Shown here piece by piece: positions 17,422-26,781 of a stretch of DNA of 64,000 bases. Within the stretch, counting starts at the first letter, position 1; every line of letters starts with the position of its first letter. The stretch spans positions 62,001 to 126,000 of the forward strand of contig SOET01000001.1 in assembly GCA_021646465.1 (NCBI GenBank). The letters are read 5' to 3'. The translations under genes were made by a program, and so were the position numbers. Under the pieces are notes generated by a model. It did no database searches. It saw only the letters and a program-made list of their open reading frames with translations, and had not been told where the DNA came from. This DNA is from Candidatus Kuenenia hertensis (lineage in GTDB: Bacteria; Planctomycetota; Brocadiia; Brocadiales; Brocadiaceae).

Positions 17422-18624
17422 TTATGTCAGCATCTCCATTGAAATAAGCGCCATAATCTTCGCGAAATCGATTAATTCCTGAACACTTATCGACTCATTC
17501 GCAGCATGAGCTTCATCATGGTCACCGGGCCCAAACCCAACAGCAGTAATACCCCTCTGTATAAGCTGCTTTGTTACCGTTGAACCTGATTGCCCCATAG
17601 GTTTCGGTTTGGTTCCTATTATTGCAGCAGTGTGTTTTGTAATTATTTCCACAAGAGGATTGTTAATAGGTACGTTTGTCGAAGGCTGATCAGAAGTAAC
17701 GTGCAAATCAAACCGGGCAGAATCTTGATCCTCGACTTCCTTTATAAGGTTTTTAATGTCATTAATAATGTCAACCGGGGAATCACCCGGCAAATAGCGC
17801 AGATCAATTTGAGCCTTGCAGGTGGCAGGCACTGTATTTGCCACTGTTCCGCCATGAATCGACCCCAGATTTATTGTTGGAGGGGAATGCAATGGATGAG
17901 AGGTCTGCCTGAATGTATACTGTTTGATTCGGTTTAACAGAGTAATCATGTTCCACACTGCGTTCACACCTCTCTCCGGCGTGGAGCCATGTGCCTGCTT
18001 TCCAAACGAGGTTATTTCCAGAAACAGAGCCCCCTTTTCCGTCACGTCAATCATTTGCATATTATGCCCCACATCCGGGATGATGGCATAGTCAGCGTCT
18101 ATACCGCACTCATGGAGTAAATATTCCATACCTAACGCAGAACCTCTTTCTTCATCCGCAACACCTGCCAATATGAATTGGCCTTTTAATCTGGATTCAT
18201 TTTCCTTGAGATATTTCGCTACTGCCATCAAGGAAGCCATTTGACCTTTATTGTCGGAAGAACCCCTGCCGAATATCCTTCCGTTTTCAACATATGCGTC
18301 AAAAGGGTCCTTCAGCCAGCCATCACCGGCGGGTACAACATCCAAATGGCATGCGGCCAGCAATGAGAGGGCGCCCTGCGTTCGTTCTTTCTTACCGATA
18401 TATCCAATAATATTTGTCCTGCTTTTTTCTTTTTCAAAGATTTTGTAAGGAATTTTTAGCAAGTTAAAATATTCCTCCACAACGGAAACAGCCAGAATTT
18501 CGTTGCCGGGAGGATTCTCAGTTTTTGTGTTTATTAATTTCCGTGCAAAAGTGATAATCTCATTTGTTTCATCCTGCATGTATTTTTCTATGTCTTTAAC
18601 CATATCATTCATTATAAGATTCAT
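17422..18624 (-). CDS. M20-family metallopeptidase (ArgE/DapE type)
   Basis: 400 residues from the ATG at 18622-18624 (AAGGAACAG upstream). Zinc-site motifs are AACHLDVVPAGDGW (His/Asp), GRGSSDNKGQ (bridging Asp), GVADEERGSALG (Glu pair) and the late GFGPGDHDEAHAANE His. A dimerisation domain inserts around residues 180-300. M20 enzymes hydrolyse amide bonds of N-acyl amino acids or dipeptides. The specific substrate (N-acetylornithine, N-succinyl-diaminopimelate or peptide) cannot be fixed from sequence. Confidence 0.9.
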   Translation of the reverse strand: MNLIMNDMVKDIEKYMQDETNEIITFARKLINTKTENPPGNEILAVSVVEEYFNLLKIPYKIFEKEKSRTNIIGYIGKKERTQGALSLLAACHLDVVPAGDGWLKDPFDAYVENGRIFGRGSSDNKGQMASLMAVAKYLKENESRLKGQFILAGVADEERGSALGMEYLLHECGIDADYAIIPDVGHNMQMIDVTEKGALFLEITSFGKQAHGSTPERGVNAVWNMITLLNRIKQYTFRQTSHPLHSPPTINLGSIHGGTVANTVPATCKAQIDLRYLPGDSPVDIINDIKNLIKEVEDQDSARFDLHVTSDQPSTNVPINNPLVEIITKHTAAIIGTKPKPMGQSGSTVTKQLIQRGITAVGFGPGDHDEAHAANESISVQELIDFAKIMALISMEMLT

Positions 18625-18948
18625 CAAAACTGTTCCTTGTAAAATAAAAAGCTATTCAAAATAATTTGCAGTGGTGGCAGGAGTTTAGATTTTTCAAACG
18701 GCTAAATTGATACAAATAATTCCTTGCTAAAATGCACCGTCAAGATACAATGGGTTTAAAAAATTTTCTCTTTTCTCGGAAAAAATGCAAATATTACCGT
18801 ATGCTAAAAACCGTTACAAATTATATGCAAAAAATAGATAAAAATTCAATGTAATTGAGGGTAAAACATTATGTAATCAAAAAGATCTGCTCATTGTTAA
18901 GGAAATTAAATGGTTGACAATACCACATATTCAGATAACATTTAAACC
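18625..18948 (+). promoter_or_regulatory. Divergent intergenic region with possible ftsH promoter
   Basis: TTGACA at 18914-18919, with a weak AACATT 17 bp later, would place transcription start almost at the ftsH ATG. No Shine-Dalgarno precedes that ATG (AACATTTAAACC), so ftsH could be leaderless. Otherwise the region is AT-rich without repeats. Confidence 0.3.
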
Positions 18949-20826
18949 ATGAAAAAAGACCAGCAAAAGAAATATACTGCGCCATCGCCACAATTAAAAA
19001 TCCTTATCATCTTTGCGTTGTTTTTCATCGCCATATATATGCTGCAACGGTATTCCGTTTCTACTTCAGTACCTCTCCGGCATACCATCAGCTATAGTCA
19101 GTTCCTCGCGCAACTGGAAGCAGGTAACATTTCTTCCGTTACTATTAAAAAATTACACATTACCGGCAAATTTTATAACGAAGCGCTCCTTCAGCTTAAC
19201 GAAAAACAAGAACCAACACGCGTGAAAAACTTCCAAACGCAGCTACCCAGTTTTCAGGGAGAGGGTTTGTTAGAAAAACTTAACAAACGGCACGTGGAAA
19301 TTCGCGTAGAATCTTCCGAAGAAGGCTCATTTTTCTGGCAGTTTTTAATTGGTCTTCTTCCCTGGATAATCATCGTCGGCGTATGGATGCTCATTATGAG
19401 GGGAGCCAGACAGGTAGGAGGGGGTGCGGGAGGGCTTTTTACCTTCGGACAAAGCAAGGCAACGCTTTTTGACGCAAAAAAGCCAAAAATCACGTACAAT
19501 GAAGTGGCAGGACTGGATAATGTGAAAAAGGAACTGACCGAAGTGATTGAATTCCTTAAAGACCCGGGTAAATTTGAAAAAATAGGGGCAAAGGTACCAA
19601 AGGGAGTATTGCTTATCGGCCCCCCCGGAACGGGAAAAACACTCCTTGCCCGTGCAACTGCCGGAGAGGCGGGAGTGCCTTTTTACAGTATCAGCGCCTC
19701 GGAATTTATTGAAATGTTCGTGGGTGTGGGAGCATCACGCGTAAGGGATATGTTCAAAAAGGCAAAAGAGGCGCACCCGAGCATTATCTTTATCGATGAA
19801 ATTGACGCCGTGGGAAGAACGCGCGGGGCAGGGTTTGGAGGCGGACACGATGAAAGAGAACAAACATTAAATCAGCTTTTATCGGAAATGGATGGTTTTG
19901 ACCCCCATACGGAAGTCATTGTCATGGCCGCTACAAACAGACCTGACGTACTTGACCCGGCTCTTCTCAGGCCAGGCAGGTTCGACAGACAACTGATAAT
20001 TGACAAACCGGGCTGGAAGGAACGCAAAAAAATCCTTGAGGTTCATGTCAAAAACAAGAAACTTGCCGAGAAGGTCGATCTCGAAAAGGTTGCGAGAGGA
20101 ACTCCGGGAATGACAGGCGCCGACCTCGAGAATCTTGCAAATGAAGCCGCCCTTATCGCCGTGCGCAAAAAGAAGAAGACAATCAATATGGACGATTTCG
20201 ATGAAGCGCGCGACAAGATTCTCATGGGTACCGTCAGAGAAGAAACAATCAGTGAACTGGAAAAGCGTATCACTGCATACCATGAAGCGGGTCATGCGCT
20301 TGTATCAATGAAACTGCCGGGAACCGACCCCATACACAAGGTAAGCATAGTTCCCAGAGGATTGGCAATGGGAGTAACGCAAATGCTCCCCGTGGAAGAC
20401 CGGCATTATTACCCTAAACAATACCTCATAAACAAACTCACCGTTGCCCTTGCAGGCAGAGGTGCAGAAAAGCTGATCTTTAATGACGTAAGCACCGGCG
20501 CCCAGAATGATCTTAAAGAAGCAACCGCCCTTGCCGAAAAGATGGTCGCACAATGGGGCATGAGCGACAAAGTAGGCCCCCTTAACCTTGGAAGGGCAGA
20601 GGAACATCCGTTTTTAGGGAGGGAACTCTCTCTGCCAAAACGTTACAGCGAGGATATGGCATGGCTCATGGATCAGGAAATACAAAAACTCATCCTGGAA
20701 GTAGAATCAAAAGCGGAGGATATATTAAAAAACAACAGAGCCGCCCTTGAAAAACTGGCAGAAGCGCTTCTCAAGGAAGAAACCCTTGAGAAAGAAGATG
20801 TGGAGAAAATACTTGAAAGTGCATAA
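18949..20826 (+). CDS. ftsH: ATP-dependent zinc metalloprotease FtsH
   Basis: 625 residues, normal length. Two membrane segments (about 16-34 and 125-147) flank a periplasmic-type domain. The AAA+ domain has Walker [14 protein letters not shown] (about 224), the pore loop [14 protein letters not shown], Walker [12 protein letters not shown] and the second-region-of-homology [19 protein letters not shown]. The M41 peptidase site is HEAGH at about residues 445-449. FtsH forms a membrane hexamer that degrades misfolded membrane and some cytosolic proteins. It is a single-gene unit here. Confidence 0.98.
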   Translation: MKKDQQKKYTAPSPQLKILIIFALFFIAIYMLQRYSVSTSVPLRHTISYSQFLAQLEAGNISSVTIKKLHITGKFYNEALLQLNEKQEPTRVKNFQTQLPSFQGEGLLEKLNKRHVEIRVESSEEGSFFWQFLIGLLPWIIIVGVWMLIMRGARQVGGGAGGLFTFGQSKATLFDAKKPKITYNEVAGLDNVKKELTEVIEFLKDPGKFEKIGAKVPKGVLLIGPPGTGKTLLARATAGEAGVPFYSISASEFIEMFVGVGASRVRDMFKKAKEAHPSIIFIDEIDAVGRTRGAGFGGGHDEREQTLNQLLSEMDGFDPHTEVIVMAATNRPDVLDPALLRPGRFDRQLIIDKPGWKERKKILEVHVKNKKLAEKVDLEKVARGTPGMTGADLENLANEAALIAVRKKKKTINMDDFDEARDKILMGTVREETISELEKRITAYHEAGHALVSMKLPGTDPIHKVSIVPRGLAMGVTQMLPVEDRHYYPKQYLINKLTVALAGRGAEKLIFNDVSTGAQNDLKEATALAEKMVAQWGMSDKVGPLNLGRAEEHPFLGRELSLPKRYSEDMAWLMDQEIQKLILEVESKAEDILKNNRAALEKLAEALLKEETLEKEDVEKILESA

Positions 20827-20895
20827 ACAAAGATGCAGTCCTCCCTGACGCACGCAGTGTTTCCTTATTCATAATAAGAAGAAAAGGAAAAAAAA

Positions 20896-21147
20896 TTAAC
20901 CTTTTAAAAACCTTCGGGTCATCTGTATATACTTCTTACCCGTCATAGCAGCGTTGTCATACTCCAGCCGCTGAAAACAACATTTACATTCGATATACGT
21001 GTCATTTTGCCGCAAACTGGGGAGCAGATCACTTTCGTTTGTTCGTATTCCAAGCTCAGGTGATTGCCTAATTGCTTGAACATTACTGGTAAAGACAAAA
21101 AACTCTTTATCGTTACCACATCTGGGACATATAAAAAATGCGTTCAT
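20896..21147 (-). CDS. Small zinc-ribbon-like protein
   Basis: 83 residues starting MNAFFICPRCGNDKEFFVFT, with a second knuckle CKCC near residue 55. Four cysteines in a CxxC...CxxC arrangement predict one zinc or iron site. The family is not recognised. A good ribosome site (AGGAGG) lies before the ATG. It is monocistronic. Confidence 0.65.
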   Translation of the reverse strand: MNAFFICPRCGNDKEFFVFTSNVQAIRQSPELGIRTNESDLLPSLRQNDTYIECKCCFQRLEYDNAAMTGKKYIQMTRRFLKG

Positions 21148-21317
21148 TTATAACCTCCTTTCTTTCTCATAATTTTGTTAAGATACTATTTAAATAATAA
21201 AATAATAAGATATTCCTTTTAGGATTTGTGATGTTCTTAATTTTAAATCATAAATTGCTTGAGTATTTTCTTTTTATCATTGTTTTAGTTTTGACATTTC
21301 TCTAAATTGCTGAAAAG

Positions 21318-21373
21318 AACAAAGGCTCCGCTCATACATATTTGAAAAGGGATGTATGAACGAAGCCTTTGTT
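21318..21373. other. Long hairpin between divergent genes
   Basis: AACAAAGGCTCCGCTCATAC and onward is mirrored by ATGTATGAACGAAGCCTTTG: a 22-bp stem with three mismatches and a 12-base loop. It lies between genes that both read away from it, so it terminates neither. It may be a small RNA, a processed hairpin repeat or a regulatory structure. Confidence 0.45.
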
Positions 21374-21679
21374 AAGTAAATAAAGCTGTTTTGAGTCTAA
21401 CACAGAACGAAAAGGGATGCAAGAAATAATTATAAATGCAGAAAAACGTAACATTATAATTGACAAATTAAACTATTATAACGCCTGCTTGCGGGTATAT
21501 CCTATTAGGGGTATTTACAAATATCTTCCATTTAGTAAAATTAAAATGTCTTATGTCAAGAAAAGCCTAGCCCAATTTTCGGTTTCCCTTTAATAAATGT
21601 ATTTTATCGTACTCGCAGAAAAGGAGAATTTACAATCTTTTTGTTACCTTATATTTAATTTCGAAAGGAGATAACTATT

Positions 21680-22174
21680 ATGTCTAAAAACGTTATTCTG
21701 GCAAAGGACATTATGAAGAAAACTATCACTGCCGCAAGAAAAGAAACTTTAGGAAGGTCGTTAGCAGAAAAACTATTAACCGGTAATTATAGCGGGATGC
21801 CTGTTGTAAATAGTAATAATCAGGTTATTGGAATAATAACTGAATTTGATCTTATAAAAGCAATGGATGAGGGAAAAGCGCTGGAGCAAGTAACGGCAGA
21901 AGATATCATGACCAAAAAGCCAATATGTGCAGAAGAAGATACTCCGATTGAAAAGATTATTCATGTTATGACAAAGGAAAATATTATTCGTATTCCTATT
22001 GTAAAAGATATGGTTCCGGTGGGGGTAATATCAAGAAGTGACATCTTAAGATGTGTTTACGGGGTTCTCAAGCCTGAATTTGTCAGGATTAGCACTGAAC
22101 ATGGCGAGATGGAAGTTGTTACAGAGTTCAGACAACCTCAATATAAAAGCGAGGAAAGTATAAGTTCAGAGTAA
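21680..22174 (+). CDS. Two-CBS-domain protein
   Basis: 164 residues; ATG preceded by AAAGGAG. Two CBS repeats: VILAKDIMKKTITAARKETLG through GIITEFDLIKAM, and VTAEDIMTKKPICAEEDTPI through PVGVISRSDILRC. CBS pairs (Bateman modules) bind adenosine nucleotides and sense energy state. The protein has no other domain and probably regulates a partner. A strong hairpin at 22191 follows as terminator. Confidence 0.9.
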   Translation: MSKNVILAKDIMKKTITAARKETLGRSLAEKLLTGNYSGMPVVNSNNQVIGIITEFDLIKAMDEGKALEQVTAEDIMTKKPICAEEDTPIEKIIHVMTKENIIRIPIVKDMVPVGVISRSDILRCVYGVLKPEFVRISTEHGEMEVVTEFRQPQYKSEESISSE

Positions 22175-22190
22175 ATGAATTTTTCCCATT

Positions 22191-22221
22191 CTTTTCGGCG
22201 GGTGTGTAACCCGCCGAAAAG
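22191..22221 (+). terminator. Strong hairpin after CBS gene
   Basis: CTTTTCGGCGGGT, gtgta, ACCCGCCGAAAAG: a perfect 13-bp GC-rich stem 17 bp after the CBS stop codon. No long T-run follows, so it may act as a bidirectional or weak terminator. The rest of 22222-22581 shows no gene beyond an unsupported 67-codon minus-strand frame and the 19-bp hairpin at 22461. Confidence 0.6.
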
Positions 22222-22460
22222 GCTGAGATTTATAGACGGCCAGATGCCCGTTTTTCAACTCTTGTCCGAACATACGTTTTCTTGAAGGTGTTACCTTTTT
22301 GCGGTCTTTTACAGCGGATTGAGTTCGGAAATAAACCCGCTGATTTTAAAACAACCGTAACCAATTGCCAATACATGCCTATAAACGCCAATATATACCC
22401 CTTCCCTTGCTTTTTTGTTTTTACCGTGTACAATTTTTGATAATCTTGCAGAAAAGTATT

Positions 22461-22479
22461 GTCGGGTAAGAAACCCGAC
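22461..22479. repeat. 19-bp hairpin repeat GTCGGGTAAGAAACCCGAC, copy 1
   Basis: An exact copy occurs inverted at 26207-26225. The element is a small hairpin (GTCGGGT/ACCCGAC) of the kind dispersed between genes. Confidence 0.7.
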
Positions 22480-22581
22480 TACTGATTTTATTTTGAGAAA
22501 CTAAAGTTTAATGATTCCTTTTACTCTTTTGTCATCGGCTATTTTTGTTTCTATAAGGTCTCATTTAGGGACGGCGGAGCA

Positions 22582-22785
22582 ATGATAATTTCAAAAAGAA
22601 TAAAAATACCCCGGGATGATATTGATAGTACGCAACTGCTTGAATATATTCTGGAGTATTTTAGAAATAATATAACCGGCGTAGTATTGCGATTTGCTAT
22701 TGTCGGGGTAAGCACGGATGACCTGGTTGTAGATGCTTCAATCAAAGTGAAAGATACCGTTACAAAAAGAAATATTGAAAAATAG
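22582..22785 (+). CDS. Small protein upstream of DUF3326 gene
   Basis: 67 residues; ATG preceded by GGCGGAG. Three bases separate it from the DUF3326 start, so the two are surely cotranscribed. The sequence (MIISKRIKIPRDDIDSTQLL, later VVLRFAIVGVSTDDLVVDAS) suggests a small alpha/beta domain. Family not recognised. Confidence 0.65.
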   Translation: MIISKRIKIPRDDIDSTQLLEYILEYFRNNITGVVLRFAIVGVSTDDLVVDASIKVKDTVTKRNIEK

Positions 22786-22788
22786 CGT

Positions 22789-23835
22789 ATGACCAAACAA
22801 TTTGTTGTAGCGCATATTATTCCGACAGGAGTGATGGCCGATATCGGTGGTTACGTAGGAGATGCTACTCCCGCAACCAACATGATTGCATCGATTGCCG
22901 ACAAAGTGATTTCTCATCCGAATGTCGTAAACGGAGTTGCACTTAACCTGGCGAATAGAAACATTCTCTATGTTGAGGGATACTCTCTGGATAAATTTTT
23001 CAAAGGTGAAGCAGAGCTAAAGGAAGTAGAAAAAAATAAAATCGGGGTTGTGTTAGACAAGGGAATAGAACAGGAGGGATATGACCTTGCGGTAAATACA
23101 ATCAACGCATTGAGAACCATCGGAGGCGTGGAAATAATCTGCCTCCATAAAACGAAAAAAGAGGTGCTGACGCGGGCAGTGAAGACAAAAAGCAATTCTT
23201 TTGTGGGAGAGATTAAACATGAGCAGATACTTATTGACGCCTGCGGGGAAGCAATAAGGCAAGGAGCTCAGGCACTTGCGATTTCTCTGAATATCCAGAT
23301 TGACATGAAAGATTTAAAAGCATACTTTGATGGGAAAGGAGCAAATCCCTATGGCGGAGCAGAAGCCGTAATTTCTCATCTGGTATCCGCCAGATTTGGT
23401 TTGCCCGCCGCACACGCCCCCCTCCTGAGCAAGTATGAGATCTACAGGGAAACGCACAGCGGAACGGTTGATCCAAGAGCCGCTGCGGAAGCAATAGGTC
23501 CGGCGTATCTCGGAAGTGTTTTGCGCGGACTGGATAAAGCTCCGAGACTTGTTGCCCATGGAGGAGATGTAAGTATCAGGGACGTTGACGCTATAATTCT
23601 TCCCTATACTTGCATGGGCGGTGTTCCCGCTCTTGCAGCCCAAAAATGGGGGATACCTATTATTGCAATAAAAGAAAACATGACCGTAATGAAAGCCACG
23701 CCGGATATTTTAGGAATGAAGAACGTGATTGTGGCTGAAAATTACTGGGAAGCAGGTGGAATTCTTGCCGCGATGAAGGAAGGAATCGACCCGCATGAAC
23801 TAAGGAGACCTCTGAGAAAGCTAACAATTACATAG
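22789..23835 (+). CDS. DUF3326 family protein
   Basis: 348 residues. It starts FVVAHIIPTGVMADIGGYVGDATPATN and keeps long glycine-rich blocks (NPYGGAEAVISHLVSARFG, PYTCMGGVPALAAQKWGIPI) that match DUF3326, known from bacteria, cyanobacteria and plants. Function unknown; the Rossmann-like loops suggest an enzyme. It pairs with the small protein immediately upstream. Confidence 0.75.
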   Translation: MTKQFVVAHIIPTGVMADIGGYVGDATPATNMIASIADKVISHPNVVNGVALNLANRNILYVEGYSLDKFFKGEAELKEVEKNKIGVVLDKGIEQEGYDLAVNTINALRTIGGVEIICLHKTKKEVLTRAVKTKSNSFVGEIKHEQILIDACGEAIRQGAQALAISLNIQIDMKDLKAYFDGKGANPYGGAEAVISHLVSARFGLPAAHAPLLSKYEIYRETHSGTVDPRAAAEAIGPAYLGSVLRGLDKAPRLVAHGGDVSIRDVDAIILPYTCMGGVPALAAQKWGIPIIAIKENMTVMKATPDILGMKNVIVAENYWEAGGILAAMKEGIDPHELRRPLRKLTIT

Positions 23836-23855
23836 TTTAATCTTGCGGAACCAGA

Positions 23856-24290
23856 TCAGCCACCAGCAATAGCAGGCACGACAAATATATGGTCTCCGTC
23901 TTGTACCGGTGTTTCCAGATTATTTAAAAATCTGATATCTTTATCATTGAGATAAAAGTTAATAAATAATACATATTTCATGCTCTCTCCTGATGTTCGT
24001 CTTGTCTTGTGGCGGATTGTCTCTTTGAACTCATCCATACTTTTCTTGCGTGGCCATCTCATCCCCCGTTCAAAGTGGTATCCAAGAAAGTCAAATCCGC
24101 TCCTTTGGGTTGCGTCTACTATTCTGGTCTTGTCTGGATGCAATGTCAGCCCTCTTGCTTCGAGCATTCCTTTCATTTCTTCCAATGACTTCTTTGCTTC
24201 TTCTTCATTTCTGCATAGGATGACGCTGTCATCCGCATACCTGACCATCTCATGCCCCAACCTTGCCATTTCGTGGTCTATCTTACTCAA
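23856..24290 (-). pseudogene. Chimera: group II intron reverse-transcriptase fragment joined to MoaD/ThiS 3' end
   Basis: One 144-codon frame made of two foreign parts. Residues about 1-103 are a group II intron reverse transcriptase piece: [18 protein letters not shown] (the catalytic YADD), then [10 protein letters not shown] and FDFLGYHF, ending in [12 protein letters not shown]. From about residue 104 it is the C-terminal half of a MoaD/ThiS sulfur-carrier ([11 protein letters not shown], then [13 protein letters not shown] with the terminal Gly-Gly). The junction falls in ESMKYV, around 23975-23990. The 5' half of the sulfur-carrier gene and most of the intron ORF are missing, so neither works as such. 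Confidence 0.8.
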
Positions 24291-25002
24291 TCGCTAATAA
24301 CGGACTTATTGCCATTTCTTTAGAAAACAAATTTAATCCATAACATAATAGTGAAATTATGTACCATAGAATGGTTTTGCGGTGATTTGATATGAGATAA
24401 AAAAAGAAGGCGGCAAAATAGAATGTTGCCATAATGAGGTCTTCTCTGAAACTGACAGCGTTTACCGCTTCTGCCAGCAAAGGATGAATACAAAAGATAA
24501 GGCTGGCAAGAAAGGCAATTAAAGTAGTTTGCCGGGACGATTCAAAAGAGTATTTGCCTGATATGATCGCAGTTTCATGAGTGAGTTCTTGCGTTTGTTT
24601 CATTATTTTTCCGATTAAAATATTTTTAATCAGAAGAAACAGGATTAAGGAGTTAATGGCATGAAATAAAACATTCGTAATATGATACCCTGCCGGATTT
24701 TGCTGCCAGAGGGAATAATCGATAAAATAGGAAAAAGTAACTACAGGGCGATAGCTAAGTTCCCCGGAAGCGGTAAAGTACTCGCTGGTGAAAAGCGTGG
24801 TGAATTTACTCCAAGAACGTATTAAATAATTATTTGTTATTGTAAAGGTATCGTCATAAACAAAGCCGTTCCTTGTGGCAGGTAAATATACAAGAACGGC
24901 TACAATAACAAGCAGGGGCAACAGGTAAAATGAAAGGCGAGAATTTCCATAATCTGCAATTACCTTCCCATCTTTGCGTATGGGCCGGTATGTATTATGC
25001 AT
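24283..25002 (-). pseudogene. Truncated TMTC-like membrane glycosyltransferase (N-terminal 239 residues)
   Basis: Begins MHNTYRPIRKDGK, then membrane segment LLPLLVIVAVLVYLPATRNG and the family motif FVYDDTFTITNN, later GYHITNVLFHAINSLILF, FCIHPLLAEAVN and SREDLI-like VSFREDLI. This is the N-terminus of multi-pass O-mannosyltransferase-like/TMTC proteins, normally over 500 residues with C-terminal TPRs. The frame ends abruptly at the border with the reverse-transcriptase fragment (about 24290). The loss is most simply explained by insertion or recombination at the intron remnant. Confidence 0.75.
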
Positions 25003-25323
25003 TTAATTTCTTAACTTCATTTAACATCAAAACTGAAAAGAATTGCTATTAAAAAATGGATGATTAAGAAAACGCAAATCAATTATCTACCAAAAGTTGC
25101 AGACGGGGCATTATACCTTATCACGTCTTCTTCTGCGTCTTTTTAAAATGTATTTTCTCCTGTTTAACCGATGCTTTTTCTTCCCCTCAAAACCGCAAGC
25201 CATATTAACTCCCTAAAAACATTAAAAAAATCTCTGAATAAATAAAAGTATGGCAAAATCATACCAATAATAGGTGGTAAATTCAATAAAATTAATTCGT
25301 CAAAAACCGCTACCTGCAAAACC

Positions 25324-25377
25324 ATGTCACAGTGACAAGTGTGACACAAAGTGTGTCATGACACACTTTTTTTGCTG
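25324..25377 (+). promoter_or_regulatory. Conserved double-hairpin element, copy 2
   Basis: ATGTCACAGTGACAAGTGTG, then ACACAAAGTGTGTCATGACA, CAC and seven or more T. It contains a perfect 16-bp palindrome GTGTGTCATGACACAC followed by T7 (terminator-like). It also contains an alternative stem TGACACA-AAG-TGTGTCA that excludes the first. Copy 1 is at 7044-7100 on the other strand. The rest of 25003-25483 shows no gene. Confidence 0.5.
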
Positions 25378-25483
25378 TGCCAATTTTTTATTTGCAGTTT
25401 TATGATAATCTTATCGTGCTGATATATTATAGCTATTGTAAAGGAATTTTCATTTTAATTAAGCGTGTTTGCGGGGAGGTATT

Positions 25484-25895
25484 ATTGTAAAGTATTTAAT
25501 TGCAAATACATATGACAGCAGCTATACTAAGCCGATTATGGAAATAATTCAGAGGCAGGGATGGAATACATTCAAACAGATATTTTTTGATCAATGGGAT
25601 AACTTTTAGAAGTTGTTTCCCAAGTATGATACAGACTATTATGATGAAGTGGTGGAGAAGATGTTCAATTGTGGTGATCCTGAAAAGATGGGGATGACGG
25701 AATATTTGTGTTTTTGGTTGTGGACGTGGGAAACGAGTAGTGCCAATGAGTTGTAAGAGCAGTTTTTGTTTAAGGTGTAGTACAGTGTATGTAGATAATT
25801 GGGTAAGTCAAATAAGCAAGATGTTACATGTGGGAGTAATCTATAGGCATATAGTGTTAACGGTACCGTCGGTGTTGCAAAGAATATTTTCAATC
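25484..25895 (+). pseudogene. IS91-type transposase fossil (zinc-binding N-terminal part)
   Basis: Reads IIQRQGWNTFKQIFFDQWDN, a TAG at 25607-25609, then KLFPKYDTDYYDEVVEKMFN and CGDPEKMGMTEYL. After a frameshift near 25720-25735 it continues CGRGKRVVPMSCKSSFCLRC and VYVDNWVSQISKMLHVGVIY, RHIVLTVPSVL. The cysteine-rich zinc-binding region with the RHIVLTVP motif is typical of IS91-like transposases. The rest of the transposase is absent and the fragment runs into the antisense of a coiled-coil gene. No terminal repeats were found. Confidence 0.65.
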
Positions 25896-26128
25896 TTGTT
25901 TTCCAGTTCGGTACGCAGCAATTGCAAATCTGTTCTGAGCAATTGCAGATCAGATTTTGTTATAATATTGCTTTTAGATGCCTCGATGAACTCAATAAGT
26001 TCTTTGGCTTCTTCTTCGTCAATTTTGGGTTCTAATTTTTTTATGAGATCGTATGCCTTGTATATGAAAGAACTTTTAACATAATTGATGTGGAGTTGCA
26101 ATGCAAAAATATGATGGTCATAGGTCAC
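25841..26128 (-). pseudogene. Truncated coiled-coil (DUF1640/CCDC90-like) gene
   Basis: 95 codons with a GTG start of doubtful quality. The core reads IYKAYDLIKKLEPKIDEEEA, then KELIEFIEASKSNIITKSDL, with a short tandem repeat LQLLRTDLQLLRTELENKIE. This is the pattern of small DUF1640-like coiled-coil proteins, which often end in a membrane anchor. Here the last residues (after about 25890) are antisense to the IS91 fossil, so the C-terminal anchor is lost. Confidence 0.5.
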
Positions 26129-26206
26129 TGGTCATTAGTCATTAGCCACTGGTCACTGGGGGTTGGGCTTAAAGCTGAGACCAGTGAATGAATTGTATGT
26201 ATTAAG

Positions 26207-26225
26207 GTCGGGTTTCTTACCCGAC
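26207..26225. repeat. 19-bp hairpin repeat, copy 2 (inverted)
   Basis: GTCGGGTTTCTTACCCGAC, the exact reverse complement of 22461-22479. Just before it (26125-26160) is a short imperfect tandem of GGTCACTGGTCATTAGTCATTAG-type motifs. Confidence 0.7.
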
Positions 26226-26394
26226 AGAATCTTAATTTTATGCAATTGATAACGAAACTGAAGATATAAAACGTGGGAGGGTACGTTACAAGCAGCGAAC
26301 CCGCAGTTGCACAAATTGGGGCAAACTTGTTCCACATATGAATTTAATCATGACTATGATGGGGTTACTTATTATCGGGAAGCAGAGCAGCAAA

Positions 26395-26775
26395 TTAACT
26401 CTCAATGGAGATAACCCGCAGTTTTGCTTTTTGCCCGGCAATGGAAAAGATAATGTTTGCGGTTCCGGGGGCGATGCCGTGTATGGTGAAAAAGGCTTTT
26501 CCGGTTGCATCGGTAATGGCTTCCGGGGTGACGGTTGCAATATCAGGTGAGGTGCTGAGTGCCTTGATCTTTAACCCAAAAAGAGGGCTTCTATTATTAT
26601 CCAACAGCGTAACACAGGTGTTATTTTCTGAACCTGAATGAAGTGTCATTTTAGACGGACGCACAATAATGGTAAATTCAGCTTCATCGCGGGGTATTTG
26701 GGTGCAGGAATTGAGAAAAAGGGAACTGCCTAATATAATGAAGAGAAACAATAATTTTAGTTTGTGATAAATCAC
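26395..26775 (-). CDS. Ig-like-domain lipoprotein
   Basis: 126 residues from a GTG. A signal segment LLFLFIILGSSLFLNSC gives a possible lipobox (LNSC). The remainder is one beta-sandwich of bacterial Ig-like type (VRPSKMTLHSGSENNTCVTL, then GKAFFTIHGIAPGTANIIF). Such domains are exported binding or spacer modules. It follows the methyltransferase gene by six bases and may be cotranscribed. Confidence 0.7.
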   Translation of the reverse strand: MIYHKLKLLFLFIILGSSLFLNSCTQIPRDEAEFTIIVRPSKMTLHSGSENNTCVTLLDNNRSPLFGLKIKALSTSPDIATVTPEAITDATGKAFFTIHGIAPGTANIIFSIAGQKAKLRVISIES

Positions 26776-26781
26776 GGTATT

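Noticed and set aside
22230-22433. 67-codon minus-strand frame after the CBS gene
   Set aside because: Basic, low-complexity, no ribosome site and no homology recognised.
25740-26084. Complete 114-codon plus-strand gene
   Set aside because: The first third is transposase sequence in a shifted frame and the rest is antisense to the coiled-coil gene, so it is a fossil, not a gene.
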